The translations under genes were made by a program, and so were the position numbers. The notes under the pieces are model-generated. The model ran no database searches, was not told the DNA's origin, and was given only the letters and a program-made list of their open reading frames with translations. From a marine gamma proteobacterium HTCC2148 (GTDB taxonomy: Bacteria; Pseudomonadota; Gammaproteobacteria; Pseudomonadales; Halieaceae), in the NCBI GenBank assembly GCA_000156295.1, contig DS999231.1, positions 95,556 through 159,555 on the forward strand: 64,000 nt of DNA, given 5' to 3'. The first letter of the stretch is position 1. Each line of letters opens with the position of its first letter. Below, piece after piece: positions 36,953 through 46,524 of this stretch.

Positions 36953-38221
36953 ATGCAATCAAAAACCTATCTAACACTGTTTTTGGCTATGGCCCTAACT
37001 GGCTTTAGCTGCGTTGCAGTAGTCAACTACGTTGTCGACCCCTACCGTTTTTTTAACTCAACCGACCGCCCGGGGATCAACGAGTATCGGCAGAAATTCT
37101 TTTATGGCCAGCATGTTTCCAAGCCTTATGCTCTGAGAGAGCTTGCACCTGAAGCAGTGATTCTAGGCGTCTCCCGCGCTGGGTCATCCATGGCCACGGA
37201 TCACCCCGGCTGGAACGGCGCCCCCGTTTATAACTATTCAATAGCCGGCAGTACTGCCTACTTGATCTGGAGAAACTATCAACACGCGAAAGCCAGCGGG
37301 GAGCTCAAGCAAGCGCTGCTGATGCTGGATTTTTATATGTTCAATATACATAGGGAGCAGCGTCCCACGGCCGGCGTTATACCTACTTACGAGGAACGCC
37401 TCGCCGTTACTCCGGAATTCAAAAAGAATAGTGGCTACCCTGTTCGACTCTTTAAGGACACGCTGACATCCTTGATTTCGTTCGAGATGCTGCATGAGAG
37501 TTGGAACACAGTCCTGGCGCAGTCCCGTATTGCCCGTAAAGAGATACCCAAGTCAACTCTGACTCCCACCGGATTCTGGATTACTGATCCAAAACCCAAG
37601 GCGCCTCAGCGTGCAGCCTTCCGGCAGATCGAGCAGCAATATATGACTTTTACCTGGTTCCCGCGCCCGGACCAAAAGTTCGCATTACATAGGGCTGACG
37701 AATCCTCTAACCTGGTTTATCTCCAAAGAATACTGGCCGACGCCTATAGTGAGGGTATCGAAATAAAACTTGGCTTCATGCCCTTTCATGCCAGATTGGC
37801 GGAATCCATGCGCGCGGTTGACCTGTGGGATGACTTTGAACAGTGGAAAAAAGAGGTTGTGCAATTAGTGGAGAAGGAAGCCGCAAAAGCCGGACAGTCG
37901 CCATTCCCGCTGTGGGACTTCAGTGGCTATAATTCAATTACCACCGAGCCAGTACCCGCAAAAAAAGACAAGACCAGCCGCATGCGCTGGCACCTGGACA
38001 CATCACACGTAAGCCGGGCTACAGGTGATTTGATTCAGACCGTTTTATTGGGTGTCGACGGTGAGCGCGTTCACGATTTTGGCCAGAAAGTAGATAGCCG
38101 TACTATCGATGCGCATTTAAAACGCTCGCGCATTGACCGAAAGCGCTATGCGAAATCGTTTCCAAAAGACCTGCAGGAGGTTCGAGAAAAAGCAGAAAAA
38201 ACGAGTGCCTGGCGTAAATAG
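36953..38221 (+). CDS. SGNH-like periplasmic partner of MBOAT 1
   Basis: 422 residues. One N-terminal membrane anchor (about 5-25) is followed by VVDPYRFF, then KPYALRELAPEAVILGVSRAGSS with candidate nucleophile Ser74, YNYSIAG, LMLDFYMF, and a C-terminal LDTSHVS giving the Asp349-x2-His352 pair. This is the SGNH order seen in AlgJ/AlgX- and DltD-like proteins that complete acyl transfer in the periplasm. The C-terminal tail is Lys/Arg rich. The 234-base gap to MBOAT 1 is AT-rich (36719-36952) and may hold divergent promoters. Confidence 0.8.
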   Translation: MQSKTYLTLFLAMALTGFSCVAVVNYVVDPYRFFNSTDRPGINEYRQKFFYGQHVSKPYALRELAPEAVILGVSRAGSSMATDHPGWNGAPVYNYSIAGSTAYLIWRNYQHAKASGELKQALLMLDFYMFNIHREQRPTAGVIPTYEERLAVTPEFKKNSGYPVRLFKDTLTSLISFEMLHESWNTVLAQSRIARKEIPKSTLTPTGFWITDPKPKAPQRAAFRQIEQQYMTFTWFPRPDQKFALHRADESSNLVYLQRILADAYSEGIEIKLGFMPFHARLAESMRAVDLWDDFEQWKKEVVQLVEKEAAKAGQSPFPLWDFSGYNSITTEPVPAKKDKTSRMRWHLDTSHVSRATGDLIQTVLLGVDGERVHDFGQKVDSRTIDAHLKRSRIDRKRYAKSFPKDLQEVREKAEKTSAWRK

Positions 38222-38245
38222 CCGATTATTCTGAGGCCGAGACGT

Positions 38246-38506
38246 TTACCAGTCACCAAACTCTTCCAGCACCCGTTTCGCCTTGGCGTAAAAAAGATTG
38301 ATGGTATTTGCTTCGTCGATGTCGAACTCTCCGAGGTCGATATCCAGAGACTTTTCAACTTCCAGTACCAGACTGATGCCAGCCAGTGAATCGAGGCCAT
38401 AATCACCTAGGTCCTCGTCGTCACTAATTACCACGTCTTCTGTCTTTTTCAGCACCTTTTTGATGCCAACTTTCACAGCTTCCCGGAATTCATCCAGTGT
38501 GAACAT
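38246..38506 (-). CDS. Acyl carrier protein (island ACP 2)
   Basis: 86 residues. The carrier signature GDYGLDSLAGISLVLEVEKSLDIDL places the phosphopantetheine Ser at 40. It is acidic, with helix 1 TLDEFREAVKVGIKKVL. It lies 30 bases downstream of the KASIII gene, so KASIII and ACP 2 are one transcription unit and probable partners. It differs strongly from ACP 1, so the two are not a recent duplication. Confidence 0.9.
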   Translation of the reverse strand: MFTLDEFREAVKVGIKKVLKKTEDVVISDDEDLGDYGLDSLAGISLVLEVEKSLDIDLGEFDIDEANTINLFYAKAKRVLEEFGDW

Positions 38507-38536
38507 AAAACCCCTCGCTTTTGCACTTGTTAAACA

Positions 38537-39466
38537 TCATAAACGCTCAAGTATCGATGTGGCCCATGACAGCCCTACACCAAACCCCGAAATAAGAATC
38601 GTTTTCTCCCCTGTTTCCATATACTGCTCTAACATTAATGGAATCGAGGATGATACGGTATTGCCTATTTCCGCAGCCAGGAATGGAGCCTTATCGGCTT
38701 CCACACCCAGTGCAGTAATTAAGTTATCCACGATGTATTTACTGCCCTGATGCAGGAGGTAAAGGTCGACCTCACTCTTCTCCAGTCCATTCTGCTCTAG
38801 ACACTGTTCGATCTGCGCGGGCACTTTAGTGACCGCAAACTTGAACACATTGTTTCCCAACATTGAGAGTACCCGAGTATCCTCGTTGACTTTGATCGAA
38901 TGCGACAATCTGGCATTGGTAGAAAATGTGGACTTGCGAGAAATGAATATCGGTTGAGCCGCAATATAAGTCACTGCGGCAGCATCTCCAAACAATAGTT
39001 CAGTATTGTAGTCCAGCGGGTCAATTACCTTCGAATAAGGATCAGCGGTAAACAAAAGGCCATGTTGCAGGCCCTGGGCATTCATAAAGGCCTGAATAAC
39101 ATCCAGCCCATAAACAAAGCCGGAGCAACCCAATGAAACATCAAAAGCCGCGACATTCTCTGATAACCCTAGCTTATGCTGCACAATTGCGGAGGTGTGT
39201 GGTAAGCCAAAGCCATCAGGGTTCTGCGTGACAACAATCAGACAATCGATGTCCTCCCGCTTGATATCTGGCTGCTTTTTGAACAAAGCGTCGAAAGCCC
39301 CAACACAGAGGTCTGAAGTTTCCTCGCCATCACTTTTTCGCTGCAAAGAGGTAAAACCAACTTTGCCGGTGATGAAATCAACCTCCTTTCCCACCTCTTC
39401 CGCGCGATCAACGTTACTGACTCGTCGCTCAGGAATATAACTAGCAATCGCTTTTATACCAACCAT
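38537..39466 (-). CDS. Beta-ketoacyl-ACP synthase III (FabH-like)
   Basis: 309 residues of thiolase fold. The triad is intact: Cys114 in DVSLGCSGFVYGL, His239 in LLHQGSKYI, and Asn269 in EIGNTVSSSIPL. The C-terminus GFGVGLSWATSIL is typical. Unlike housekeeping fabH it is not next to plsX/fabD; it sits with ACP 2 between two MBOAT modules. It may start or condense a short acyl chain, or transfer an acyl group as KASIII-like acyltransferases do. Confidence 0.92.
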   Translation of the reverse strand: MVGIKAIASYIPERRVSNVDRAEEVGKEVDFITGKVGFTSLQRKSDGEETSDLCVGAFDALFKKQPDIKREDIDCLIVVTQNPDGFGLPHTSAIVQHKLGLSENVAAFDVSLGCSGFVYGLDVIQAFMNAQGLQHGLLFTADPYSKVIDPLDYNTELLFGDAAAVTYIAAQPIFISRKSTFSTNARLSHSIKVNEDTRVLSMLGNNVFKFAVTKVPAQIEQCLEQNGLEKSEVDLYLLHQGSKYIVDNLITALGVEADKAPFLAAEIGNTVSSSIPLMLEQYMETGEKTILISGFGVGLSWATSILERL

Positions 39467-39880
39467 TAAAACCCCAGACTTTTTAACGAGAAGAAAAACA
39501 GATAGCTCCCAGAGGGCGGGAGAAATCTTACCTCGAGCACCTTCCCATGTGTTGCGTAATACATTCTACCATTTGTTGATTTAGCGCGCCCCTGACACCA
39601 AGTTCATTCAAAGCGCGCCATCGGTCTGGACAAACCCCTGTAAGCACCGCTTGAACACCGAGCACGCGAGAGCTATGTCTCGCGAGACGCTAACGAGTTT
39701 TTAGCAACGACGCGAAGGCGCTATGAAGAATTGCACCGAAATAAAACCGCACATTGATTAGCAAACCGGGAGGCTATGCTGACGTCGTGTGAGGTGCGGA
39801 AATTTTTGGTCCGGCGGTCTGTTCTAGACGCCCGGATCATTCAGGTCACCAAGCCCAACTTACGCCAGAATACAGCCCTT
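39467..39880. other. Intergenic gap with extended -10 and stem-loop
   Basis: No coding frame is evident in 414 bases. On the minus strand TGGTAGAAT (39563-39571) is an extended -10 about 100 bases before the KASIII start, without a clear -35. CGCGAGA (39665-39671) and TCTCGCG (39678-39684) form a perfect 7-bp stem with a 6-base loop. A small RNA is possible but unsupported. Confidence 0.4.
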
Positions 39881-41419
39881 TTAAAACTGAAAGTATAAGA
39901 ATTCACTGACCTGAGTCAGGTTTAGACAACTGGCGATAAAAAGCAGGGCAATAAATAACGCCCATACCTTCCCCGGTTGCCAGCTGAAAGAAAGTACCGC
40001 CGCTCGCCCGATGGGCGGTTTATCCAAGGCTATATCGATGGGTTGAAAAAGCTGCCAGGTGCTTGGCAGGAACCAGCATCCCATGATGGCTAACACCAGA
40101 CTGCCAAACACCAATGTAACCGCCTGACCAGCCAAGCCCACCATATCCGCAATGGCAAAAAAATTAGTGGCCTGCAGCACCTGCAAATAATGAGGGGAAA
40201 AGCCCCAATAATCGGCATTCATCAAGCCTTGATAAACATCTGCAGCTGCAGTCACCGTCTCCGCTCGAAACAAGACAAGGGTGAATACAACCACCAGAAA
40301 GGTGAACAACTGAGCCAGAGCCTTGTACCAGCCCTTGCCCACCAGGCCCAGAGGGCCAGACACTCTGATACGCCAGATTTGATGCAGTACCACATAAATG
40401 CCATGAAAGACGCCATACAAAAAGAAAGTCCAGCCGGCACCGTGCCATACACCACCGGCGAACATGGTCATAAACAGATTGAACCGCTGTCGACGAGGAC
40501 TGCATAAAAAGCCGCCCAAGGGAGCGTAAACGTAATCTCGAAGAAAGCGCGACAGGGTTGCGTGCCACATACGCCAGAAGTCACTGATATTTTGCGCCCG
40601 GTAGGGGGAATAAAAATTCACCGGCAGCTTCAGGCCAAACAGGCAGGCCAGACCGATAGCCATATCACTGTAACCGGAAAAGTCGAAGTACAGCTGCATA
40701 GCATAGCTGAATGTGCCCGCAAGAGATTCAAGCGTATAAAGCGCCACACCACTGTCCGCCATGGTGAAAATCGGTGTCGCAAACAAACCAAAGCTGTCAG
40801 CGATAACCACTTTCTTGAACAGGCCTATCACCAGAATAGACAGGCCGATACTAAGATTGCGCGACGTCTCTTGCGGCGTTCCCAATTGCTTAAACTGCCC
40901 CAACATCTCCTGATGATGAACAATAGGTCCGGCGATCAGCTGTGGGAAAAAACTGACGAAAAGACAATATTCCAAAAAGCCGTGTGAATCAGTCAAACCT
41001 TTACTCGTGTCAACCAGGTAAGTGATTTGCTGAAAGGTATAAAATGATATTGCCAGCGGTAAGACAATATGACTGAAATTAAAACTAACGTCGTTTAGCA
41101 CAGCAATACTTTCGACGAAAAAATTGCCGTATTTGAAATAGGCCAGCAGGCCGATGTTAAAAGCTATGCCACAGATCAGAAGGGCTTTCTTAACCAATCC
41201 CTGCCAACGTTGCAGAGCACCGCCCAAACCGTAGTTGACACCGATTGACAGAGCCAATAGCCATAAGTAGATCGGGTTCCACCAGCCGTAAAATAAAAAT
41301 GACGCAAGTATCAGCCAAGCCATAATCAGACGTGGCCGGCCCAGGCGCTGCAGCAGCCAGAAGCCGAACCACACGGCAGGCAGAAAAATGAAGAGAAATT
41401 CTATGGAGTTGAACAGCAT
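39881..41419 (-). CDS. MBOAT acyltransferase 2 (AlgI-like)
   Basis: 512 residues, about 11 membrane helices. MLFNSIEFLFIFLP start, FFPQLIAGPIVHH, YFDFSGYSDMAIGLACLFG, MWHATLSRFLRDYVYAPLGG (His286), GVWHGAGWTF (catalytic His326) and final FLYFQF. This one keeps the canonical RDYxYxPLGG loop of O-acetyltransferases such as AlgI. It lies opposite its partner SGNH gene at 41577 across 157 bases. The donor is probably acetyl or a carrier-bound acyl group; the acceptor is unknown. Confidence 0.93.
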   Translation of the reverse strand: MLFNSIEFLFIFLPAVWFGFWLLQRLGRPRLIMAWLILASFLFYGWWNPIYLWLLALSIGVNYGLGGALQRWQGLVKKALLICGIAFNIGLLAYFKYGNFFVESIAVLNDVSFNFSHIVLPLAISFYTFQQITYLVDTSKGLTDSHGFLEYCLFVSFFPQLIAGPIVHHQEMLGQFKQLGTPQETSRNLSIGLSILVIGLFKKVVIADSFGLFATPIFTMADSGVALYTLESLAGTFSYAMQLYFDFSGYSDMAIGLACLFGLKLPVNFYSPYRAQNISDFWRMWHATLSRFLRDYVYAPLGGFLCSPRRQRFNLFMTMFAGGVWHGAGWTFFLYGVFHGIYVVLHQIWRIRVSGPLGLVGKGWYKALAQLFTFLVVVFTLVLFRAETVTAAADVYQGLMNADYWGFSPHYLQVLQATNFFAIADMVGLAGQAVTLVFGSLVLAIMGCWFLPSTWQLFQPIDIALDKPPIGRAAVLSFSWQPGKVWALFIALLFIASCLNLTQVSEFLYFQF

Positions 41420-41576
41420 TAAGTTCGACGAATGCCCGCAGCCTATTTAGTCCGTATACCTGAATCGATACAGGCAGTTTTCCCGCATTAGACACTATAC
41501 GCGCTGTATCTGTCACCCTGTGCTAACATCCAATGCGTAATATCAATGTCTACCCGGCGCAACTGGCAAACACCTT

Positions 41577-42740
41577 ATGTACCGCACCTACCTTTTGATG
41601 AGCACCGTTTTCGCTACGCTGCTCGCCCTTATGGTCGTTGTGTTCTGCTTTTTTGTAGATCCCTACAATTTATATCCATCCCTTAATTTTTATGAGAATG
41701 AGCAAGAAGCGGACCTGTTCTATCATCTGCGGCTGCACAAGCCTTACGCTATGGAAGCTCTGAAGCCAGATCACCTGATTGTAGGCAGCTCGCGCTCTGC
41801 TCGACTGCCGCCAGACTCTCTTGCAGCAAACGATGAGCAATCCTATAACGCAGCTTTGCCAGGCGTGACCCTCCGTGAAATTCGATTACTAGTCGAACAC
41901 GCGCAGGCCATTAAACCACTTACGTCAGTGCTCATCGGTATCGATTACTATATGTTTCGCCAGGGCTACTCATCTATTAGTGCGCACTTCGAAGCTGCGC
42001 GCCTGCGCAAGATTCAACCAACTATCAAACAAAACCTGGCTCATTACTTTCAGCGTTTTGAGGATAACTGGAAGAGCCTTTTATCAGTAGATGCTTTGAT
42101 TAATGCCTGGGAAACTCTGTACGTCAAAGTAGAAAGCCAACGAAACTATAAGTCCGATGGTACCTGGGAGGCTAATCTAGATGGGCCAAAACGCGGTACC
42201 TGGCTTTTCTCCATGCTGGTGAAGCAAAAATATCAGGACTTTACTCAAAAAACAGATCAACTCGATATGGCAGAGTTAAATGCCCTGCTGAAATTTTGCG
42301 ATGACCATGATATTCAGGCGTGGGTCCTGATATCACCCCTTCACGCCAGTGTCATGAATAGTGTGAATATGGCGGGACAGTGGCCGCAATATATTGATTG
42401 GCAACGACAGGTCATCCAAGTCAGCTCCACCTACTCTAACAGCGCCCGCGTCTTCGCTTTAGAAAACAGCCCAAACCTGGTGCTGGAAGCAATAGATCAG
42501 GACAGCCGCTTTTTTCTGGACGGTGTTCATTACACCAGCCAGGCCGGGCGGCAGATAATGACTTGTCTGGCTGGGAGCAACTGCGATTCGACAATCAACC
42601 TGGCCACCCTAAACAATACGAACAGCACGCCCTACTTAGACGCGGTCACGGGACTCATGGAAAATTATCGCCATAGTAATGCAAGGGATTTCGCTCGCGT
42701 ACAAAAGTGGCTGGACCTTTCTGCTCAGGCCGGGCGGTAG
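41577..42740 (+). CDS. SGNH-like periplasmic partner of MBOAT 2
   Basis: 387 residues, homologous to the genes at 36953 and 57237. N-terminal anchor (about 7-27), FFVDPYNLY, KPYAMEALKPDHLIVGSSRSARLP with candidate nucleophile Ser72, YNAALPGVTL, LIGIDYYMF, and C-terminal LDGVHYTSQAGRQIM with the Asp and His of an SGNH triad. It is placed in the periplasm by one helix. Role: accept or hand on the acyl group moved by MBOAT 2 onto the glycan (inference from AlgJ/DltD). Confidence 0.8.
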   Translation: MYRTYLLMSTVFATLLALMVVVFCFFVDPYNLYPSLNFYENEQEADLFYHLRLHKPYAMEALKPDHLIVGSSRSARLPPDSLAANDEQSYNAALPGVTLREIRLLVEHAQAIKPLTSVLIGIDYYMFRQGYSSISAHFEAARLRKIQPTIKQNLAHYFQRFEDNWKSLLSVDALINAWETLYVKVESQRNYKSDGTWEANLDGPKRGTWLFSMLVKQKYQDFTQKTDQLDMAELNALLKFCDDHDIQAWVLISPLHASVMNSVNMAGQWPQYIDWQRQVIQVSSTYSNSARVFALENSPNLVLEAIDQDSRFFLDGVHYTSQAGRQIMTCLAGSNCDSTINLATLNNTNSTPYLDAVTGLMENYRHSNARDFARVQKWLDLSAQAGR

Positions 42741-42762
42741 TTACGCCAGAGAACCAGCAGGG

Positions 42763-43731
42763 CTAGTCTGCCCTCTCTACCCCCAGCCGTTCTTCAACCT
42801 GATACAGGGGGCGGCCCTTGCTCTCGATAAACGTTTTACCCACATATTCACCCGCCACACCAATAGCCAGCAACTGCAGACCACCCAGCAGGTAAATAGG
42901 TATAACCGTTGAGGCCCACCCAGGCACGGTTCCCGGACCGAACAAGGTCGCAGCCAGTGCCCAGCCTCCCAGCCCCAGTGCGATAAAAAACACCATCATT
43001 CCCAGTACCGAAATAATACGCAGAGGTACGATGGAAAACGAGGTAAGGCCCTGTAAAGACAGGCTCAGCATACGTCTAAAAGGGTATTTCGATTCTCCTG
43101 CCAAGCGAACCCCTCTACTGAAATAGACCTTGTCAGAGCGCAGGCCCAACAAGGGAACAATACCCCTGAGGTAGAGATTAGCCTCTCGATACTCGCCCAG
43201 AAAGTTCACGGCTCGGCGGCTCATCAAACGAAAATCCGCGTGGTCTGGCACGGTTTCTATGCCCATTTTTGACAGCAGCCAGTAATGGGCGGCCGCCGTG
43301 TAACGCTTGAAACGGGTGTCACTCTCGCGATTATTACGAACACCATAAACAATTTCACTGCCTGCACGAAAGGATGTCACCATTTTTTCGATCACAGCAA
43401 CATCATCCTGCAAGTCTGCATCAAGGCTGATCAGCGCATCTGCCTCGGTCTCCATCAGACCTGCATAAAGGGCATACTGATGTCCGTAATTCCTCGCTAG
43501 CTTGATCCCGGCGAAGACGCTATCCCCAGCGGACAGCTGTTCGATCAAAGACCAGGTGCTGTCGCAGCTGCCATCGTCGACAAAGACAATCTTTGATTGG
43601 GCCGACACCAGACCGCTATCGACCAGACGCTGCAGCTCACTGGCCAGCTTCCGGGCAGTCAATGGAAGTATTTGTTCCTCGTTGTAACAAGGCAGCACCA
43701 GTGCAATCACTGGATTAGTGACCGTATTCAT
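42763..43731 (-). CDS. GT2 polyprenyl-phosphate sugar synthase (GtrB/ArnC/DPM1-like)
   Basis: 322 residues. Catalytic part: LPCYNEE, VDDGSCDST, GIKLARNYGHQYALYAGL, LDADLQDD (the DxD site) and HADFRLMSRRAV. Two C-terminal membrane helices (about 235-260 and 268-295) follow, with AGEYVGKTFIESKGRPLYQVEE as in GtrB. It would load a sugar onto undecaprenyl phosphate on the cytosolic side, supplying lipid-linked donors for the nearby GT-C proteins. No GtrA-type flippase gene is seen in the window. Confidence 0.9.
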   Translation of the reverse strand: MNTVTNPVIALVLPCYNEEQILPLTARKLASELQRLVDSGLVSAQSKIVFVDDGSCDSTWSLIEQLSAGDSVFAGIKLARNYGHQYALYAGLMETEADALISLDADLQDDVAVIEKMVTSFRAGSEIVYGVRNNRESDTRFKRYTAAAHYWLLSKMGIETVPDHADFRLMSRRAVNFLGEYREANLYLRGIVPLLGLRSDKVYFSRGVRLAGESKYPFRRMLSLSLQGLTSFSIVPLRIISVLGMMVFFIALGLGGWALAATLFGPGTVPGWASTVIPIYLLGGLQLLAIGVAGEYVGKTFIESKGRPLYQVEERLGVERAD

Positions 43732-43816
43732 CGGATTGCCGTACCTGATTCAAATTGATTAGGGTCGTCAAAAAATATCATTATTATTTCTCAGTTAATT
43801 TGCTGCGCAAACCGAC

Positions 43817-44581
43817 TCATGCCTGCCTGCGTTTTGCTTTCAATGATAACCCAAATAGGGTTTTTTTGAGGATTGCCAGTAAGGTACTGATCGGCGAGGG
43901 CAAAAACCGAATCAGTTTTTTGCGCAGCTGGTAGAGGGCCGGTGAAATATCTGACGCGATTTGCTGATCCCCAACGCGATAAGGCAACAGCGCGTCAGTG
44001 ACCGACGCAGGCACGGTTTGCCTGACAAAGAGGAAGGTATTGTACCGGTACCAGGGCATAACTTCGTTGGCACCCTGCAACGCAGCTCGTATCGGGTCAT
44101 ACATATCATAGCCCTGACCCCGAAACAGTTGGCGCCAATATTCGTAGGGCTGTTCATTAATATGATTTTCCCCACCCTGCCCTGGCGGAGCCGCGGAGAA
44201 CATCACAAGGTCTGCATGACGACAAAGGCTGTCCACAAAACCGACGGCCGCTGATTCTGGCAAATGTTCTGCCACTTCTAAACTCTGCACTAGGGTAAAA
44301 CGCCGTTCCAAATCAAAGCTGGTGCTGAGGTCCAAGGGCATGAAGTCCTCCGCATCAATCATTAACTGGTCTGCATTCAGGTAGTCACCATCGAGACCAA
44401 CAATCTTTGCGCCCATTGACTTCCAGACAGAGAGCCACGCCCCTGCGCCACAACCCACATCCAACACTGAGTCAACAGGGTCTGGCAACACCGCCAATAA
44501 AGCCGGTAGCAACTGTTGCGCAGAATTCACTGCACCCTGGCTGATGTATTGATAAAACTCCTCGTCATATTCATACATCAC
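43817..44581 (-). CDS. SAM-dependent methyltransferase
   Basis: 254 residues. Motif I SVLDVGCGAGAWLSVWKSMG, VGLDGDYLN, then VQSLEVAEHLPESAAVGFVDSL are Methyltransf_23-type features seen in glycan-cluster methyltransferases. An aromatic MYEYDEEFYQYISQG N-terminus is common in such proteins. A basic hydrophobic C-terminal region (about 215-250) may touch the membrane. It overlaps the polytopic protein gene at 44571 by 11 bases, so the two are co-translated. Confidence 0.85.
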   Translation of the reverse strand: MMYEYDEEFYQYISQGAVNSAQQLLPALLAVLPDPVDSVLDVGCGAGAWLSVWKSMGAKIVGLDGDYLNADQLMIDAEDFMPLDLSTSFDLERRFTLVQSLEVAEHLPESAAVGFVDSLCRHADLVMFSAAPPGQGGENHINEQPYEYWRQLFRGQGYDMYDPIRAALQGANEVMPWYRYNTFLFVRQTVPASVTDALLPYRVGDQQIASDISPALYQLRKKLIRFLPSPISTLLAILKKTLFGLSLKAKRRQA

Positions 44582-46382
44582 CAGGCACTCCGGATAGATC
44601 TTTTTGCGACGCAGTCGCTGCTGTCAGGCGATCAACCTCCACCAGGCACTGTCGCGAGGTTCCTGCAGGCATATTCATTGTTAGTTGCACATATCCATCC
44701 AGTAATGTCTTGTGGTCAACATAACCGATCCAGAAGTTAAATGAAGGGTCAATCAGCTGCCTGGGTGAATAGTTACCCTGATGACCGGCAACCAGTCGTC
44801 CTAGCAGATTACCATCACGGGACAGCAGAACATCCCGAGTGAGCATTGCTGCAATACCCTGAACAGTAACTATTATCTGCGCAAAACCAACTTTGGGGCT
44901 ATCGCCTGCGCTGAAGCTAACGATATCGGTAGAACACACGGGCAGTTGCCTCAGCGAGGTTGGGAACTGCACAGGCCGTCGATAAGCCAACTGGCGGCTT
45001 TCAAACAGCGGATCAAAAGTGAAAACGTACTCAGGCTTAAAGCGCAGTAAGCGGCCATCCACTTCTTCCCTTAACTCAGGCGTTTCACCCTCAGCATAAA
45101 GCCGCGCTGCGATTTCCAGGCTGCCTATCTCTTGCTGTAAATAAGAGCCGCTAGGCACCAGTAGCCAAGAAACCATTAGCATGACCACCAACATCGTGAT
45201 GCCTTTACACACTGCAGGCATTCTCGGTACTACAGCCATAACGAGGCTAATAATCCCCAGCCAATAAAGGGCTACAACAGTGTTATAACGCTCATAGCTG
45301 GGACCATGTGCATGATTGGGCTGTTCTATCATCCGCCCCAATTGAATAGCCAGTGCCACCCCCAGGGCCATGGTCGCTAACAACAGGCACCACTCAACCC
45401 AGGGCGCAAGACGCTGACTTACGTGTGCGGCTCTGAGAAACTGAATCCATCCAACGACGAGGGCAGCCAGCGAAAACACAAAGAAGACTGCCGCCAGTAA
45501 AGGATGCTCACTGCTCATGGGCCAGCACAGCACTTTCGAAGCGCCCTGTGCGATTCGCAGCAAGGAGTTCTGCTCGAGCGCAACCCGGCCCGCCTCCTGT
45601 ATGCTGGCGGCTATCGTCGGATCGCCTGCATCCCAGGCAGCGGCGATATCCGCATCAGAAGCTATGCCATTGAGATATGCCAAAGTCAGTAAGGTGCTGC
45701 AAACCACCGTGATCAGGAGTACACGTCGCCCAGACGATAGTGCGATAACAGGCAATAGCAACCAGACTATGACTCCCGCAAACGTGGTAAAGGCCGCCAC
45801 TGTGGCCAGGCCATAGGCCATTAGCCAATCAAGCCCGGAGGCGTTGTCTGACTTTTTCACCAAGAGGAAAAAAGCGAGTGCACCAAAAGCAAATGATAGG
45901 TGCCAGCTACTATTGATCGCGTTGACCGAATTCCAGGCGTGGGCGGGCGCAAACATTAATACTCCCAGGATTCCATAGCAGAACCAGGCGATCGCCTGGT
46001 CAGCACGAAAATAGTCCCGGGCCAATCGAACATAAAGCGCGACAATGACCAGCAGCCCGGCCCAAGCCGTGGCGTACAACAAATGTCCGCGCCCAGATAA
46101 CAAGGTCAGATCCCAAAACACCAGTAGGCGCGGAAGCGTTATACGATGCGCTGAATAATGCGCCTCAAACAGGAACGACCAACTCCTCCAATTACCGTCG
46201 CCGGACAGTATGGGTTGCAAATCATCAAGAATGACAAATACATCGCGCCAGGGCAGGTGCGGATGCCAACGGGACCAGAACAGCAGCGTCCAGAACAATA
46301 ACAGCAACGCGGCGGCAACGGACATCGCTGCGGCACAAAGAAGCGCGTACTGCTGGAGGCCAGGATGAGAACGCTCTTTCAT
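44571..46382 (-). CDS. Polytopic membrane protein, GT-C-like (first of a related pair)
   Basis: 603 residues with about 10-11 membrane helices and a large C-terminal soluble part (about 420-590). After helix 1 it has WRDVFVILDDLQPIL and FEAHYSAHRITLPRLL, an acidic pair plus HxxHR motif in the first large loop, where GT-C glycosyltransferases keep catalytic Asp residues. The same layout recurs in the gene at 47288 (GDDLYDVLQVL, QHNDHRTFASRLV). No named family is recognised. A periplasmic, lipid-linked-sugar glycosyltransferase is the best guess. Confidence 0.7.
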   Translation of the reverse strand: MKERSHPGLQQYALLCAAAMSVAAALLLLFWTLLFWSRWHPHLPWRDVFVILDDLQPILSGDGNWRSWSFLFEAHYSAHRITLPRLLVFWDLTLLSGRGHLLYATAWAGLLVIVALYVRLARDYFRADQAIAWFCYGILGVLMFAPAHAWNSVNAINSSWHLSFAFGALAFFLLVKKSDNASGLDWLMAYGLATVAAFTTFAGVIVWLLLPVIALSSGRRVLLITVVCSTLLTLAYLNGIASDADIAAAWDAGDPTIAASIQEAGRVALEQNSLLRIAQGASKVLCWPMSSEHPLLAAVFFVFSLAALVVGWIQFLRAAHVSQRLAPWVEWCLLLATMALGVALAIQLGRMIEQPNHAHGPSYERYNTVVALYWLGIISLVMAVVPRMPAVCKGITMLVVMLMVSWLLVPSGSYLQQEIGSLEIAARLYAEGETPELREEVDGRLLRFKPEYVFTFDPLFESRQLAYRRPVQFPTSLRQLPVCSTDIVSFSAGDSPKVGFAQIIVTVQGIAAMLTRDVLLSRDGNLLGRLVAGHQGNYSPRQLIDPSFNFWIGYVDHKTLLDGYVQLTMNMPAGTSRQCLVEVDRLTAATASQKDLSGVPGDV

Positions 46383-46524
46383 ATGCTCGCAAATTCTCGC
46401 TGTTGAAGTGCCGTAAGCAGTTGGCAGATAGCGCGGGCTAGACTCCAGCAGGAACCAACTTTAGAATAAGAGCCTATCGTAATCCTCAACCTGGCATTTT
46501 GCACGCCGGAAGAACCTTTATTCG

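Noticed and set aside
32027-39466. Nonribosomal peptide or polyketide synthase
   Set aside because: ACPs, ANL ligase and KASIII are all stand-alone; no condensation, modular ketosynthase, acyltransferase or thioesterase modules are present.
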